A stretch of DNA of 64,000 nt. It comes from RUG100 sp034927505 (GTDB taxonomy: Bacteria; Bacillota; Clostridia; Peptostreptococcales; Anaerovoracaceae). This document shows positions 55,929-64,000 of this stretch, one piece after another (within the stretch, counting starts at the first letter, position 1; every line of letters starts with the position of its first letter). The stretch is from positions 124,001 to 188,000 of the forward strand of contig JAYFPY010000014.1 of the NCBI GenBank assembly GCA_034927505.1. The letters are read 5' to 3'. The notes under the pieces were generated by a model. That model was not told where the DNA came from. It saw only the letters and a program-made list of their open reading frames with translations, and made no database searches. The translations under genes were made by a program, and so were the position numbers.

Positions 55929-57119
55929 TTGAACGAAAGAAACATATTTATAGTAAGATTCGGCGAAGTTGCACTGAAGGGACAGAACAAACCTTATTTT
56001 GAAAGGATGCTGGTCGATCGGATCAAAAAACTGGTAAAAAAACTGGGAGACATCGAGGTCAAAAGACACGAAGGCCTTATATTTGTGAGAGCAGACAAAT
56101 CTATAGATCAGAATGCCATAATCAAGGAGATAGGCAAGGTGTTCGGCATAGCCTCCATAAGTCCGGCGGTTGAAACAGAATCCCATATGGAGGCTATAGG
56201 ACGGGCGGCAGTGGAATACATGGATAGTCTTATCGAGACTAAAGGCGTAAAGACATTCAAGGTGGAAGCTAAGAGAGCAGACAAGAGTTTCCCTGTAAAA
56301 TCGCCCGACATGGCGCGTCAGGTGGGCGCCAGTGTACTGAAGGGGTGCAAAGTGTTGAAGGTGGATGTACACGATCCCGATGTGCATCTTTTCGTTGATC
56401 TGCGAAGAGATGTGACATACCTGTATCAGCAGAAAATACCCGGATACGGCGGATTGCCGCTGGGAAGCAACGGAAAGGGCCTTGTGCTGCTTTCCGGAGG
56501 GATCGACAGCCCGGTCGCAGCATGGATGATGGCCAAAAGAGGCATGCAGATCGAAGCTGTGCATTTTCATTCTTATCCGTATACAAGTGAAAGAGCACAG
56601 GAAAAGGTGGAGGAACTGGCAGGGATACTGGCGGTGTACTGCAGTCGTTTCAAAATGCATGTGATCAATATGCTGCCTATACAGGAACAAATCGTGCAGC
56701 ATTGTCCGGAAGAAGAAACTACAGTACTTCTCAGACGGTTCATGATGCGTGTCGGTGAGAAAATAGCTCAGAAGTACGGATGCGATATGCTGATAACAGG
56801 AGAGAGCCTGGGGCAGGTAGCCAGCCAGACTTCAGATGCGCTGGTGGTGACCGATGCTTCTGTTGAGATGCCGGTAATGCGTCCTCTTATCGCCCTGGAC
56901 AAGGTGGACATAATGGATATCGCAAAGGATATCGGAACTTATGAAAAATCTATAGAACCATATGAAGACTGCTGTACGGTGTTCCTGCCAAAGCATCCTT
57001 CGACAAAACCGAAACCGGCAAAGATCGAGAGATCGGAAAGCAGGCTGGAAGTGGAGCAGCTGATTGAAGCAGCTGTGGAGTCGGAAGAAATAGTTGATAT
57101 ATATCCGAAGATCGATTAG
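55929..57119 (+). CDS. thiI: tRNA 4-thiouridine synthase ThiI
   Basis: 396 residues from TTG 55929 (GGAG upstream): ferredoxin-like and THUMP domains (1-165), then the adenylating PP-loop domain with VLLSGGIDSPVAAWMMAKRG. There is no C-terminal rhodanese domain, as in Gram-positive ThiI, so the partner desulfurase must hand over sulfur directly. Makes s4U8 in tRNA; a link to thiazole synthesis is known in other species. Confidence 0.95.
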   Translation: MNERNIFIVRFGEVALKGQNKPYFERMLVDRIKKLVKKLGDIEVKRHEGLIFVRADKSIDQNAIIKEIGKVFGIASISPAVETESHMEAIGRAAVEYMDSLIETKGVKTFKVEAKRADKSFPVKSPDMARQVGASVLKGCKVLKVDVHDPDVHLFVDLRRDVTYLYQQKIPGYGGLPLGSNGKGLVLLSGGIDSPVAAWMMAKRGMQIEAVHFHSYPYTSERAQEKVEELAGILAVYCSRFKMHVINMLPIQEQIVQHCPEEETTVLLRRFMMRVGEKIAQKYGCDMLITGESLGQVASQTSDALVVTDASVEMPVMRPLIALDKVDIMDIAKDIGTYEKSIEPYEDCCTVFLPKHPSTKPKPAKIERSESRLEVEQLIEAAVESEEIVDIYPKID

Positions 57120-57136
57120 AGAAAAGAGGAAAAAAG

Positions 57137-57544
57137 ATGACTGACCGTCTTGAAGAAGCAAAAAAAATATTTTCAAATGATTTGTTTGCAACAGAGACAA
57201 CAGGTATAGAGATACAGGCTGCAGATGTGAATTATGCAAAGTGCACTCTGAAACTGGAGAAAAAGCACATAAACGCAATAGGCACGCCAATGGGAGGCGC
57301 AATATATACGCTGGCAGATTTCATATTCGCTATTGCCAGCAACACGGGAAATGTGCCTACAGTAACAATGACCAGCGAGATATCTTTTCTCAAGGTAGCC
57401 GAGGGCAGCATACTTACAGGAGAATCCGATTATATGGGAGAAAAGGGACGAGACTGTTTCTATAATATCGACATTACGGACGACAGAGGGACCAAAGTCG
57501 CAGCGGTAAAAATAAAAGGAAGAAGAATCAAGAAAAACAAATGA
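57137..57544 (+). CDS. PaaI-family hotdog thioesterase
   Basis: 135 residues, single hotdog fold: KKHINAIGTPMGGAIYTLADFIFAIASNT (the usual HGG motif reads MGG here) and TMTSEISFLKVAEGSILTGES. Hydrolyses acyl- or aryl-CoA thioesters in family members. 17 bp after thiI, so probably co-transcribed, although a functional link is not obvious. Confidence 0.85.
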   Translation: MTDRLEEAKKIFSNDLFATETTGIEIQAADVNYAKCTLKLEKKHINAIGTPMGGAIYTLADFIFAIASNTGNVPTVTMTSEISFLKVAEGSILTGESDYMGEKGRDCFYNIDITDDRGTKVAAVKIKGRRIKKNK

Positions 57545-57620
57545 CGAAAAAGGAGCGAATTTTTGTTAAAAAAGAGACATAGTTTTAGATGAACGAGTAG
57601 TCAGAAATTTCAGTATAAAA

Positions 57621-57869
57621 CTCACAGGGCGGGGAAGCCGCAATGTCAGTTTTTGTAACATATCCGGGGTTTTTATACATATTCGCTATTTGTATAGGCA
57701 AAAGCAAAAAAAGGGTTGCAAATTGTATCAAAAAATGGTTTACTTTATTTATGTGCCGTTATAGATGTAAGAACGTTATATTTATAACAAACATGAATTT
57801 AATAAGATTGCGGACGATTTTAAAAATATAAAAAAGTACCGTTATTAATTTTTTTAAGGAGGCATTTAC
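57621..57869 (+). terminator. Terminator followed by the bcd upstream region
   Basis: 57621-57655 holds an imperfect hairpin (CTCACAGGGCGG / CCGCAATGTCAG) and TTTTTG, the likely end of the thiI transcript. The remaining ~210 bp up to the bcd ATG is very AT-rich and shows no gene. Promoter-like pieces (TTGCAA near 57715, TATAGA near 57761) are present but none is convincing. No Rex-type palindrome was recognised. Confidence 0.5.
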
Positions 57870-59018
57870 ATGAACTTTGAACTGACAAAGGAACAAGAAT
57901 TTGTAAGAAAAATGGTAAGAGAGTTTGCTGAAACCGAAGTTGAACCAATCGCAGCAGATATCGATGCCGAACACAGATTCCCAGAAGAGACTGTAGAAAA
58001 AATGGCTAAGTACGGTCTGCTGGGTGTTCCATTCCCAACAGAATACGGTGGCGCTGGCGGAGATCACATCTCGTATGCTATCACTGTAGAAGAATTATCA
58101 AGAGTTTGCGGATCCACAGGCGTTATCTGCTCAGCTCACACTTCACTGTGCTGCTGGCCGATCTTCAACTGGGGAGATGAAGACCAGAAGAAAAAATATC
58201 TTCCGGACCTGCTCTCAGGAAAGCATCTCGGCGCATTTGGACTGACTGAACCTAACGCAGGAACAGATGCAAGCGGACAGCAGACAAGAGCCGTCAAAGA
58301 CGGTGACAGCTACGTTCTCAACGGAGCAAAGGTATTTATCACAAACGGCGGTTATGCCGATGTATTCGTTGTTATGGCTATGACTGATAAGAAAAAGGGA
58401 AACCATGGTATCAGTGCATTCATCGTAGAAAAAGGCGACGAAGGATTCTCAATAGGAAAAACTGAAGATAAGATGGGTATTTGCGCATCTTCAACAACTG
58501 AGCTCATATTCCAGAACTGCAGGATCCCTGCAGACAGAATGCTCGGTGGTGAAGGCGACGGATTCAAAGTTGCAATGTCAACACTGGACGGCGGCCGTAT
58601 CGGTATCGCTTCACAGGCTCTGGGAATAGCTCAGGGCGCATTTGACGTTACAGTAGATTATATGAAGGCAAGAAAGCAGTTCGGAAAGAGACTGTCACAG
58701 ATGGAAGCTCTCCAGTTCGAGATCGCTAACATGAAGACTCAGATCGAAGCTGCAAGACTGCTGATATACCAGGCAGCAGATTATAAGGACAAGCATCTTG
58801 CTTACGGTCCTAAATCAGCAATGGCAAAACTCTTTGCTGCTGAAACTGCAATGTATGTTACTACCAAGGCTGTACAGCTCCACGGTGGTTACGGATACAC
58901 CAAGGACTACCCGGTTGAAAGAATGATGCGAGAGGCCAAGATCACTGAGATCTATGAAGGTACTTCAGAAGTTCAGAAAATCGTTATCGCTGCATCAGTA
59001 TTTGGTAAACAGAAGTAG
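57870..59018 (+). CDS. bcd: Butyryl-CoA dehydrogenase (short-chain acyl-CoA dehydrogenase)
   Basis: 382 residues, acyl-CoA dehydrogenase family: FGLTEPNAGTDASGQQT, GICASSTTELIFQNCRIP, the RKQFGKRLSQMEALQFEIANM segment, and catalytic Glu in the C-terminal IYEGTSEVQKI. FAD enzyme that reduces crotonyl-CoA (or a similar enoyl-CoA) to butyryl-CoA, bifurcating electrons with the Etf encoded next. AAGGAGGCAT ribosome binding site. Codon use is that of a highly expressed gene (GCT, GGT and AAC favoured). Other enoyl-CoA substrates are possible. Confidence 0.93.
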   Translation: MNFELTKEQEFVRKMVREFAETEVEPIAADIDAEHRFPEETVEKMAKYGLLGVPFPTEYGGAGGDHISYAITVEELSRVCGSTGVICSAHTSLCCWPIFNWGDEDQKKKYLPDLLSGKHLGAFGLTEPNAGTDASGQQTRAVKDGDSYVLNGAKVFITNGGYADVFVVMAMTDKKKGNHGISAFIVEKGDEGFSIGKTEDKMGICASSTTELIFQNCRIPADRMLGGEGDGFKVAMSTLDGGRIGIASQALGIAQGAFDVTVDYMKARKQFGKRLSQMEALQFEIANMKTQIEAARLLIYQAADYKDKHLAYGPKSAMAKLFAAETAMYVTTKAVQLHGGYGYTKDYPVERMMREAKITEIYEGTSEVQKIVIAASVFGKQK

Positions 59019-59030
59019 GAGGAAACGAAA

Positions 59031-59831
59031 ATGGCATTTAAAATTATCGTATGTGCAAAACAGGTTCCTGATACAAATGAAATCAGAATCAATCCTGAAA
59101 CAGGCACACTTATGAGAGACGGCGTTCCAAGCATCCTGAACCATGACGATGCAAACGCACTGGAAGAATCACTGAAGATCAAGGACAAGTATCCTGATAC
59201 TCATATTACAGTTGTTACTATGGGACCTCCACAGGCAAAAGATCTTCTGATGGAATGTCTGGCAATGGGCGCTGACGAAGGCGTACTGATATCCGACAGA
59301 GCTGTCGGCGGTTCGGATACATGGGCTACTTCCAACGCACTGGCTGCTACAGTAAGAAAGATCGGCGACTTCGATCTTATCTTTGCAGGAAGACAGGCTA
59401 TCGACGGAGACACTGCACAGGTAGGACCTCAGCTGGCTGAAAAGCTGGACCTCCCGCAGGTAACTTACGTACAGAAGTTCGACATGGCAGACGACATGAA
59501 GACTATTACAGTTGAAAGAGCTCTGGAAGCCGGACACGAAGTAATCGAAATCAAAACTCCTTGCATGCTGACTGCTATCAAAGAACTGAACACTCCAAGA
59601 TACATGAGCATCCACGGTATTTACGGTGCAAAAGACAAGCCAACGACAGTATTCAGTGCTGCAGATGTAAATGTAGACCTGGCAACAGTTGGTCTTGACG
59701 CATCACCTACAAACGTATTCCGTTCGTTCACTCCTGCTCCAAAGGGCAAGGGCGTTGTCATCGCTGGTGACACTGAAAAAGAACAGGCAGACAATCTGCT
59801 CATTGGCCTTAAGGGCAAACACGTAATCTAA
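59031..59831 (+). CDS. etfB: Electron transfer flavoprotein beta subunit
   Basis: 266 residues: VCAKQVPDTNEIRINPETGTLMRDGVPSILNHDDANALEESL and AGRQAIDGDTAQVGPQLAEKL, hallmark EtfB motifs. Partner of EtfA; in bifurcating Etf it holds the FAD that reacts with NADH. 12 bp after bcd with an AGGAGGAAAC ribosome binding site. Confidence 0.96.
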   Translation: MAFKIIVCAKQVPDTNEIRINPETGTLMRDGVPSILNHDDANALEESLKIKDKYPDTHITVVTMGPPQAKDLLMECLAMGADEGVLISDRAVGGSDTWATSNALAATVRKIGDFDLIFAGRQAIDGDTAQVGPQLAEKLDLPQVTYVQKFDMADDMKTITVERALEAGHEVIEIKTPCMLTAIKELNTPRYMSIHGIYGAKDKPTTVFSAADVNVDLATVGLDASPTNVFRSFTPAPKGKGVVIAGDTEKEQADNLLIGLKGKHVI

Positions 59832-59853
59832 ATAAAGGAGGAGGAACTACAAA

Positions 59854-61134
59854 ATGGCAATTCAAGTAATCAAAGATAAATGTAAAGGCTGTAAGCTTTG
59901 TATAAAAGCATGTCCTTTCGACGCGATCGATATGGAAGGCAAGCTTGCTGTTATCAACAGCAAGTGTACAGCTTGTAACCAGTGTATCGCTGCCTGCAAA
60001 TTCGATGCTATCGAAAAGACCGGCGACGATGGTCCGGTAGATCTCAGCGCTTACAAGCACGTTTGGGTTTATGCTGAACAGAGAGAAGGCAAATTCATGA
60101 ACGTGGCTCTGGAACTGATCGGTGAAGGACACAGACTGGCAAAGGAAATCAGCGAAGATACAAAAGTATATGCTGTTATCATCGGCGACGGTGTGGATCA
60201 CCTGGCTGAAGAAGCATATGCATACGGAGCTGAAGGCGTTATCATGATCCAGGATCCGCTTCTCAAGCAGTACACTACAGATGCATACACAAAGGTCATC
60301 GTAGACGCTGTTCATGAAATGAAGCCTGAACTGGTTATATACGGAGCAACTCACATCGGACGTGACCTGGCTCCAAGAGTAGCTGCAAGACTGAACACAG
60401 GTCTGACTGCAGACTGTACTCATCTGGACATCAGAGTATCGAGCTACATCGACTATGCTAAGAAGAACACTACTCTTGATACTTCCACGCTGGACCCTAA
60501 CGATCCAAGCACAGGGATCAAACAGACTCGTCCTGCATTCGGCGGTAACCTGATGGCTACCATCATATGCCCTAAGACAAGACCTCAGATGTCAACTGTA
60601 CGTCCGGGCGTAATGCAGAAGATGGAAAAGAAGGAAGGCGCTACAGGTGAGATGATCACTTACAAGCCGCAGCTTTCGGCAAGCGACATCCACATCAAGA
60701 TCAAGGAAGTTGTTAAATCAACTAAAGAACTGGTATCACTGACTGATGCAGATATCATCTGCTCAGGCGGAAGAGGACTGGGCGACCCTAGCGGATTTGA
60801 ACTGATCAAGAAATTCGCAGATAAGGTCGGCGGAGTCGTAGGTTCATCCCGTGCTGCTGTTGATGCAGGCTGGATCGACCATTCACACCAGGTTGGACAG
60901 ACAGGTACTACTGTAAAGCCTAAAATATACTTTGCATGCGGTATCTCCGGAGCTATCCAGCACTTGGCAGGAATGCAGACATCAGACATCATTGTTGCTA
61001 TCAACAAGGATGCCGATGCTCCTATATTCGAAGTTGCAGACTTTGGTATCGTAGGCGACCTGTACAAGGTTATCCCTGAAATCATTGCTGAGTGGGATAA
61101 AGCTGAAGAAATGTACGACGCTTCAACAAAATAA
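59854..61134 (+). CDS. etfA: Electron transfer flavoprotein alpha subunit fused to a 2[4Fe-4S] ferredoxin
   Basis: 426 residues. The first ~60 are a ferredoxin domain with two CxxCxxCxxxC motifs (C10, C13, C16, C20 and C38, C41, C44, C48). Then follows complete EtfA: KVYAVIIGDG, VIYGATHIGRDLAPRVAARL, and the FAD motif CSGGRGLG...GGVVGSSRAAVDAGWI with GVSGAIQH-type end (ACGISGAIQHLAGM). Such fusions occur in bifurcating complexes like CarE of Acetobacterium. AGGAGGAGG ribosome binding site, 22 bp after etfB. Confidence 0.96.
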   Translation: MAIQVIKDKCKGCKLCIKACPFDAIDMEGKLAVINSKCTACNQCIAACKFDAIEKTGDDGPVDLSAYKHVWVYAEQREGKFMNVALELIGEGHRLAKEISEDTKVYAVIIGDGVDHLAEEAYAYGAEGVIMIQDPLLKQYTTDAYTKVIVDAVHEMKPELVIYGATHIGRDLAPRVAARLNTGLTADCTHLDIRVSSYIDYAKKNTTLDTSTLDPNDPSTGIKQTRPAFGGNLMATIICPKTRPQMSTVRPGVMQKMEKKEGATGEMITYKPQLSASDIHIKIKEVVKSTKELVSLTDADIICSGGRGLGDPSGFELIKKFADKVGGVVGSSRAAVDAGWIDHSHQVGQTGTTVKPKIYFACGISGAIQHLAGMQTSDIIVAINKDADAPIFEVADFGIVGDLYKVIPEIIAEWDKAEEMYDASTK

Positions 61135-61156
61135 ACTGATATTCAGTAAATATGAC

Positions 61157-61186
61157 TGCGGTCCCTTCGGGGGCCGCATTTCTATT
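61157..61186 (+). terminator. Terminator of the bcd-etf operon
   Basis: TGCGGTCCC-TTCG-GGGGCCGCA stem-loop (one mismatch) with a UUCG-type tetraloop and T-rich tail. Confidence 0.85.
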
Positions 61187-61241
61187 TTCTGACAATTAAC
61201 TGAAAAAAACAAATAAACTGACTATTGAACGATCACCATCA

Positions 61242-62501
61242 TTGAATGGTGTTGAATGGGAGATGAAACAATTGAATAATAACAGTGCCAAGGACAAAGC
61301 ACTTCTTATAATTACACTGATCATATGTGTAGTTGCAGGCATACTGCTGTGTGCTTCAGTCAATCCCAATGTTGCTGAAAGCATGAAAGAACTGGCGGGG
61401 TCTTCTTTTGATGCGACTGCACTGACAGGAGAATCACATACTATTTTCGAGACACTTCAGTATAACAGGTCGATACATGTACTGGCCATGCTGCTGCTGG
61501 GATTCGGATTTTTGATGGTATGTGTGAGAGGTCACGGATTCAGTTCCTTGACTGCAACGTTGCTGGTTACCAGCATTTCTATACCGGTATATCTGATCAT
61601 AAAAAGTTTTGTCGGGGAAGAAGCCATCATCAGTGTGGAGTCGCTTCTCTGGGCAGAATTTTGCGGAGCCAGCATACTGATAGCCATCGGCGCGCCTTTG
61701 GGAAGACTCAAAATGAGTCAGTATGTCTTGATGGCATTCCTGTTTACCATAGTATACTTCGTCAACGAGTGGCTGATAGTAGAAAGCGGGGTATTTGCAG
61801 GCTTCCAGGATACAGGCGGCAGTGTAGTGATACATGCATTCGGAGCTTACTTCGGTCTGGGCGTGATAACCAAAACTCAGAAGAACTTTGAAGGTCTGGA
61901 AGCGACCGGCAGCAAGATGAGCAATCAGTTCAGCATGCTGGGAAGTCTGGTATTGTGGGTGTTCTGGCCTTCATTTACCAGCGCTATAGTAGCACCGGAC
62001 AGAGTAACTCTGACAGCGATAAATACAGTACTGGCTCTGGCCGGCGCAACACTGGCTACATATGTAGTTTCAAAACTGGTGGGCAAAGGCAAGCTGGATA
62101 TTGAACATATTGCAAATGCTGCACTGGCAGGCGGAGTAGCAATAGGTTCCACATGCGATATCGCAAGTCCGGGAATGTCGCTTCTGATCGGACTGTGTGC
62201 AGGCACACTGTCTACGATCGGGTACAGCTTTATTGCTCCGAGAGTATGCAGATTCATCGGCGGGACCGATACATGCGGAGTGCATAATCTCCATGGGATG
62301 CCGGGACTGCTGGGCGGACTTTCAGCGATCATAATAACAGGCAACTGGCAGATACAGCTGTTGGGAATGGTAGTCACAGTGGCTATCGCCTATGTTGGCG
62401 GCGGCATCACAGGTCTGATCCTTAGATGCTTTGGCAGGATCGAGAAACCGTACAGTGACGAAAGCCAGTTCCACATGGAAGAGATCACTGAGGAAAAATA
62501 A
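61242..62501 (+). CDS. Rh-type ammonium/methylammonium channel
   Basis: Up to 419 residues with about 11-12 membrane helices. The pore-type motifs DTGGSVVIHAFGAYFGL and GVHNLHGMPGLLGGL carry the two conserved histidines. The pattern is closer to the Rh branch than to AmtB. Conducts NH3/NH4+, possibly CO2, across the membrane. The start is uncertain: ATG 61242 has no ribosome binding site, ATG 61263 is too close to GGGAG, and TTG 61272 is nine bases from it. No glnK neighbour is seen. A small hairpin lies over 61229-61246. Confidence 0.85.
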   Translation: MNGVEWEMKQLNNNSAKDKALLIITLIICVVAGILLCASVNPNVAESMKELAGSSFDATALTGESHTIFETLQYNRSIHVLAMLLLGFGFLMVCVRGHGFSSLTATLLVTSISIPVYLIIKSFVGEEAIISVESLLWAEFCGASILIAIGAPLGRLKMSQYVLMAFLFTIVYFVNEWLIVESGVFAGFQDTGGSVVIHAFGAYFGLGVITKTQKNFEGLEATGSKMSNQFSMLGSLVLWVFWPSFTSAIVAPDRVTLTAINTVLALAGATLATYVVSKLVGKGKLDIEHIANAALAGGVAIGSTCDIASPGMSLLIGLCAGTLSTIGYSFIAPRVCRFIGGTDTCGVHNLHGMPGLLGGLSAIIITGNWQIQLLGMVVTVAIAYVGGGITGLILRCFGRIEKPYSDESQFHMEEITEEK

Positions 62502-62536
62502 AGAGACTCGAATAGACAGACAATATAAAAATCATC

Positions 62537-62562
62537 AAAAGCGGACAGTACGGTCCGCTTTT
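62537..62562 (+). terminator. Terminator after the Rh-type channel gene
   Basis: AAAAGCGGAC / GTCCGCTTTT stem (10 bp) with a 6-nt loop. A -10 element TATAAT at 62567-62572 directly after it probably starts the hydrogenase transcript. Confidence 0.85.
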
Positions 62563-62609
62563 GTGATATAATTAACAGAAATAAATTCAAAGGAACATAG
62601 GGAGGTTGT

Positions 62610-64000
62610 ATGAGAAAATTTGATTCGTATGTCCAGGAACTGAAATACAAGGTGCTTCGCGAGGTAGCTCGCCATACGTGGATGGGCAATGAATCCTTTG
62701 CAGTATTCGATGATATTGCAAATCAGGTAGTCAGGAAGGATGAAATACCGCGACGCTGCTGCATATACAAAGACAGAGCCATAGTGGCCGAGCGCATCAA
62801 GATCGCCCTTGGCGGAGATAAAGAGAATCCGAATGTGATCGAAGTAATAGATATAGCATGCGACGAATGTCCGGAGGCCGGGCACGTGGTCACCGATATG
62901 TGCAGAGGATGCATCGCGCATAAATGTGAAGATGCATGCAAACTAGGCGCCATATCATTCGATGAAGAACTGGTAGCTCATATAGATAAAAAGAAATGCG
63001 TCGAGTGCGGGAAATGCGCCAAGGTATGTCCGTACAGCGCTATAATGAATTTTACAAGGCCCTGTGAAAATGCATGCAAGGCCGGAGCCATACACATGGC
63101 AGAAGAAGGAGAGGCCGAGATAGACAATGAAAAGTGCACATCCTGCGGGGCGTGCGTGTTTACATGTCCATTCGGTGCAACAGTGGACAAATCATATATC
63201 ACAGATATAATCCATCTGATAAAAGACAGCGACAATAACAAGAAATACAAGGTACATGCGGTCGTTGCCCCTGCAATTGCCAGCCAGTTTGAATACGCCA
63301 CGCTGGGCCAGATGGTCGCAGCCATAAAAAAGCTGGGATTCTGCGATGTGACCGAGGTGGCTCTGGGAGCCGATATGGTGGCTTACGGAGAAGCGGAAGA
63401 GCTGGCGGAAAAAGGTTTTCTCACTACCTCATGCTGCCCGGCATTCGTATCATATATAAAGGCCAATTTCCCCGACATGGAACAGCATATATCACATAAC
63501 CTTTCTCCGATGGCAACACTGGCGAAACACATGAAAGAAAAAGATCCGGATGGAAAGATCGTATTCATAGGACCGTGTACAGCTAAAAAGGCAGAAGTAA
63601 ACCTGGACAGCGTCAAAGACTACGTGGACTATGCAATGACATTTGAAGAATTGCAGGCGATGATAGACAGCCGGGACATCGAAGCTGAAAAGCTGGAAGA
63701 AGAATCCTTCGAAGATGCTTCTTATTACGGCAGGATATTCGCCAGGACCGGCGGAGTTGCAGAGGCAGTGACAGAAGCTTTGAAGGAGCAGGGTTCGGAC
63801 TTTGAGATAAAGGCCGGGACGTGCGCCGGACTGGACAAGTGCAAGACAGCTCTGATGCGTGCTTCCAAGGGGGCATCGCCATACAATCTGATCGAAGGAA
63901 TGGCATGTGAAGGCGGATGCGTCGGCGGCGCAGGATGTCTTACGCACAGTGAGGCCAACAGAAAAGCCATAGACAAATATGGAAAAGATGCCGGAGACAA
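62610..64000 (+). CDS. [FeFe]-hydrogenase, monomeric multi-cluster type (3' end missing)
   Basis: 463 codons from ATG 62610 (GGGAGG upstream), open to the window end. N-terminal part (about 80-190) is Cys-rich: CDECP...CRGCIAHKCEDACK, CVECGKCAKVCP, CENACK and CTSCGACVFTCP, several [4Fe-4S] clusters. The H-cluster domain has TSCCP (C275, C276), PCTAKKAE (C323) and MACEGGCVGGAGC (C433, C437). Evolves or takes up H2 with ferredoxin. The TSCCPAF rather than TSCCPGW form and the long cluster-rich front suggest group B; activity itself cannot be judged. Confidence 0.92.
   Translation, partial: MRKFDSYVQELKYKVLREVARHTWMGNESFAVFDDIANQVVRKDEIPRRCCIYKDRAIVAERIKIALGGDKENPNVIEVIDIACDECPEAGHVVTDMCRGCIAHKCEDACKLGAISFDEELVAHIDKKKCVECGKCAKVCPYSAIMNFTRPCENACKAGAIHMAEEGEAEIDNEKCTSCGACVFTCPFGATVDKSYITDIIHLIKDSDNNKKYKVHAVVAPAIASQFEYATLGQMVAAIKKLGFCDVTEVALGADMVAYGEAEELAEKGFLTTSCCPAFVSYIKANFPDMEQHISHNLSPMATLAKHMKEKDPDGKIVFIGPCTAKKAEVNLDSVKDYVDYAMTFEELQAMIDSRDIEAEKLEEESFEDASYYGRIFARTGGVAEAVTEALKEQGSDFEIKAGTCAGLDKCKTALMRASKGASPYNLIEGMACEGGCVGGAGCLTHSEANRKAIDKYGKDAGD

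Noticed and set aside
57545..57869. Rex or other redox operator before bcd
   Set aside because: No TTGTTAA-N4-TTAACAA-like palindrome could be found in this AT-rich stretch.

Overview
The window looks like a chromosomal piece of a strictly anaerobic, low-to-mid GC Bacillota of class Clostridia, perhaps of the Eubacteriales Family XIII / Anaerovoracaceae type (placement inferred from gene content only). The reasons are the rimP-nusA-rnpM-ylxQ-infB-rbfA-nrnA-truB-ribF cluster, radC-mreBCD-mrdA-minD, RNase Y, an L-box lysine riboswitch and N-acetyl-type DAP genes. Anaerobic energy genes also point this way: butyryl-CoA dehydrogenase with a ferredoxin-fused EtfA, an [FeFe]-hydrogenase, desulfoferrodoxin and an RnfC-like protein. 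Most of the window is densely packed housekeeping operons on the + strand. The accessory patches are short.

Layout. 1-1450: tail of a surface protein, a nonsense-broken nuclease-like gene and a 45-bp hairpin repeat present twice. 1450-6000: fba with a small membrane peptide (- strand), an RluA-type pseudouridine synthase, three tandem signal peptidase I paralogues (the first lacking the catalytic lysine) and smpB. 6124-6483: tmRNA. 6484-10200: a small island next to ssrA with a TNT-type (NADase) polymorphic toxin, two candidate immunity genes and decayed sequence. 10217-20109: acyl-ACP thioesterase, then the rimP-to-ribF translation operon ending in a class II aldolase. 20186-25882: lexA and an M20 deacetylase (-), then a lysine riboswitch driving a lysA-dapF gene fusion, dapB and dapH. 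25947-31712: an orphan RnfC-like protein (-), then argCJBD behind a perfect ARG box. 31806-36351 (-): a class III aminotransferase and acylating aldehyde dehydrogenase controlled by a sigma-54 promoter, three upstream sites and a PAS-AAA+ activator. 36465-41894: dfx, azlCD (-), infC (AUU start)-rpmI-rplT, a trigger-factor-like lipoprotein and an AGCS symporter. 42074-51147: nrdR-cmk-DUF1015, then radC-mreBCD-mrdA-minD. 51148-57544: an orphan secreted protein downstream of a poly-G promoter-like element, rodA (-) divergent from rny, then cysteine desulfurase-thiI-thioesterase. 57870-64000: bcd-etfB-etfA, an Rh-type ammonium channel and a truncated [FeFe]-hydrogenase gene.

How it fits together. 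The lys/arg/mur genes make meso-DAP, lysine and arginine, each with its own sensor (L-box, ARG box). DAP, MreBCD, PBP2 and RodA feed wall elongation. Bcd-Etf, the RnfC-like protein and hydrogenase handle reduced ferredoxin and NADH in an amino-acid or butyrate-type fermentation. The sigma-54 locus looks like a substrate-inducible amine or amino-sulfonate catabolic module whose binding motif also occurs between the regulator and dfx. The best leads are that regulon motif, the lysA-dapF fusion, the ssrA-adjacent TNT toxin module and the poly-G promoter-like element near 51.2 kb.
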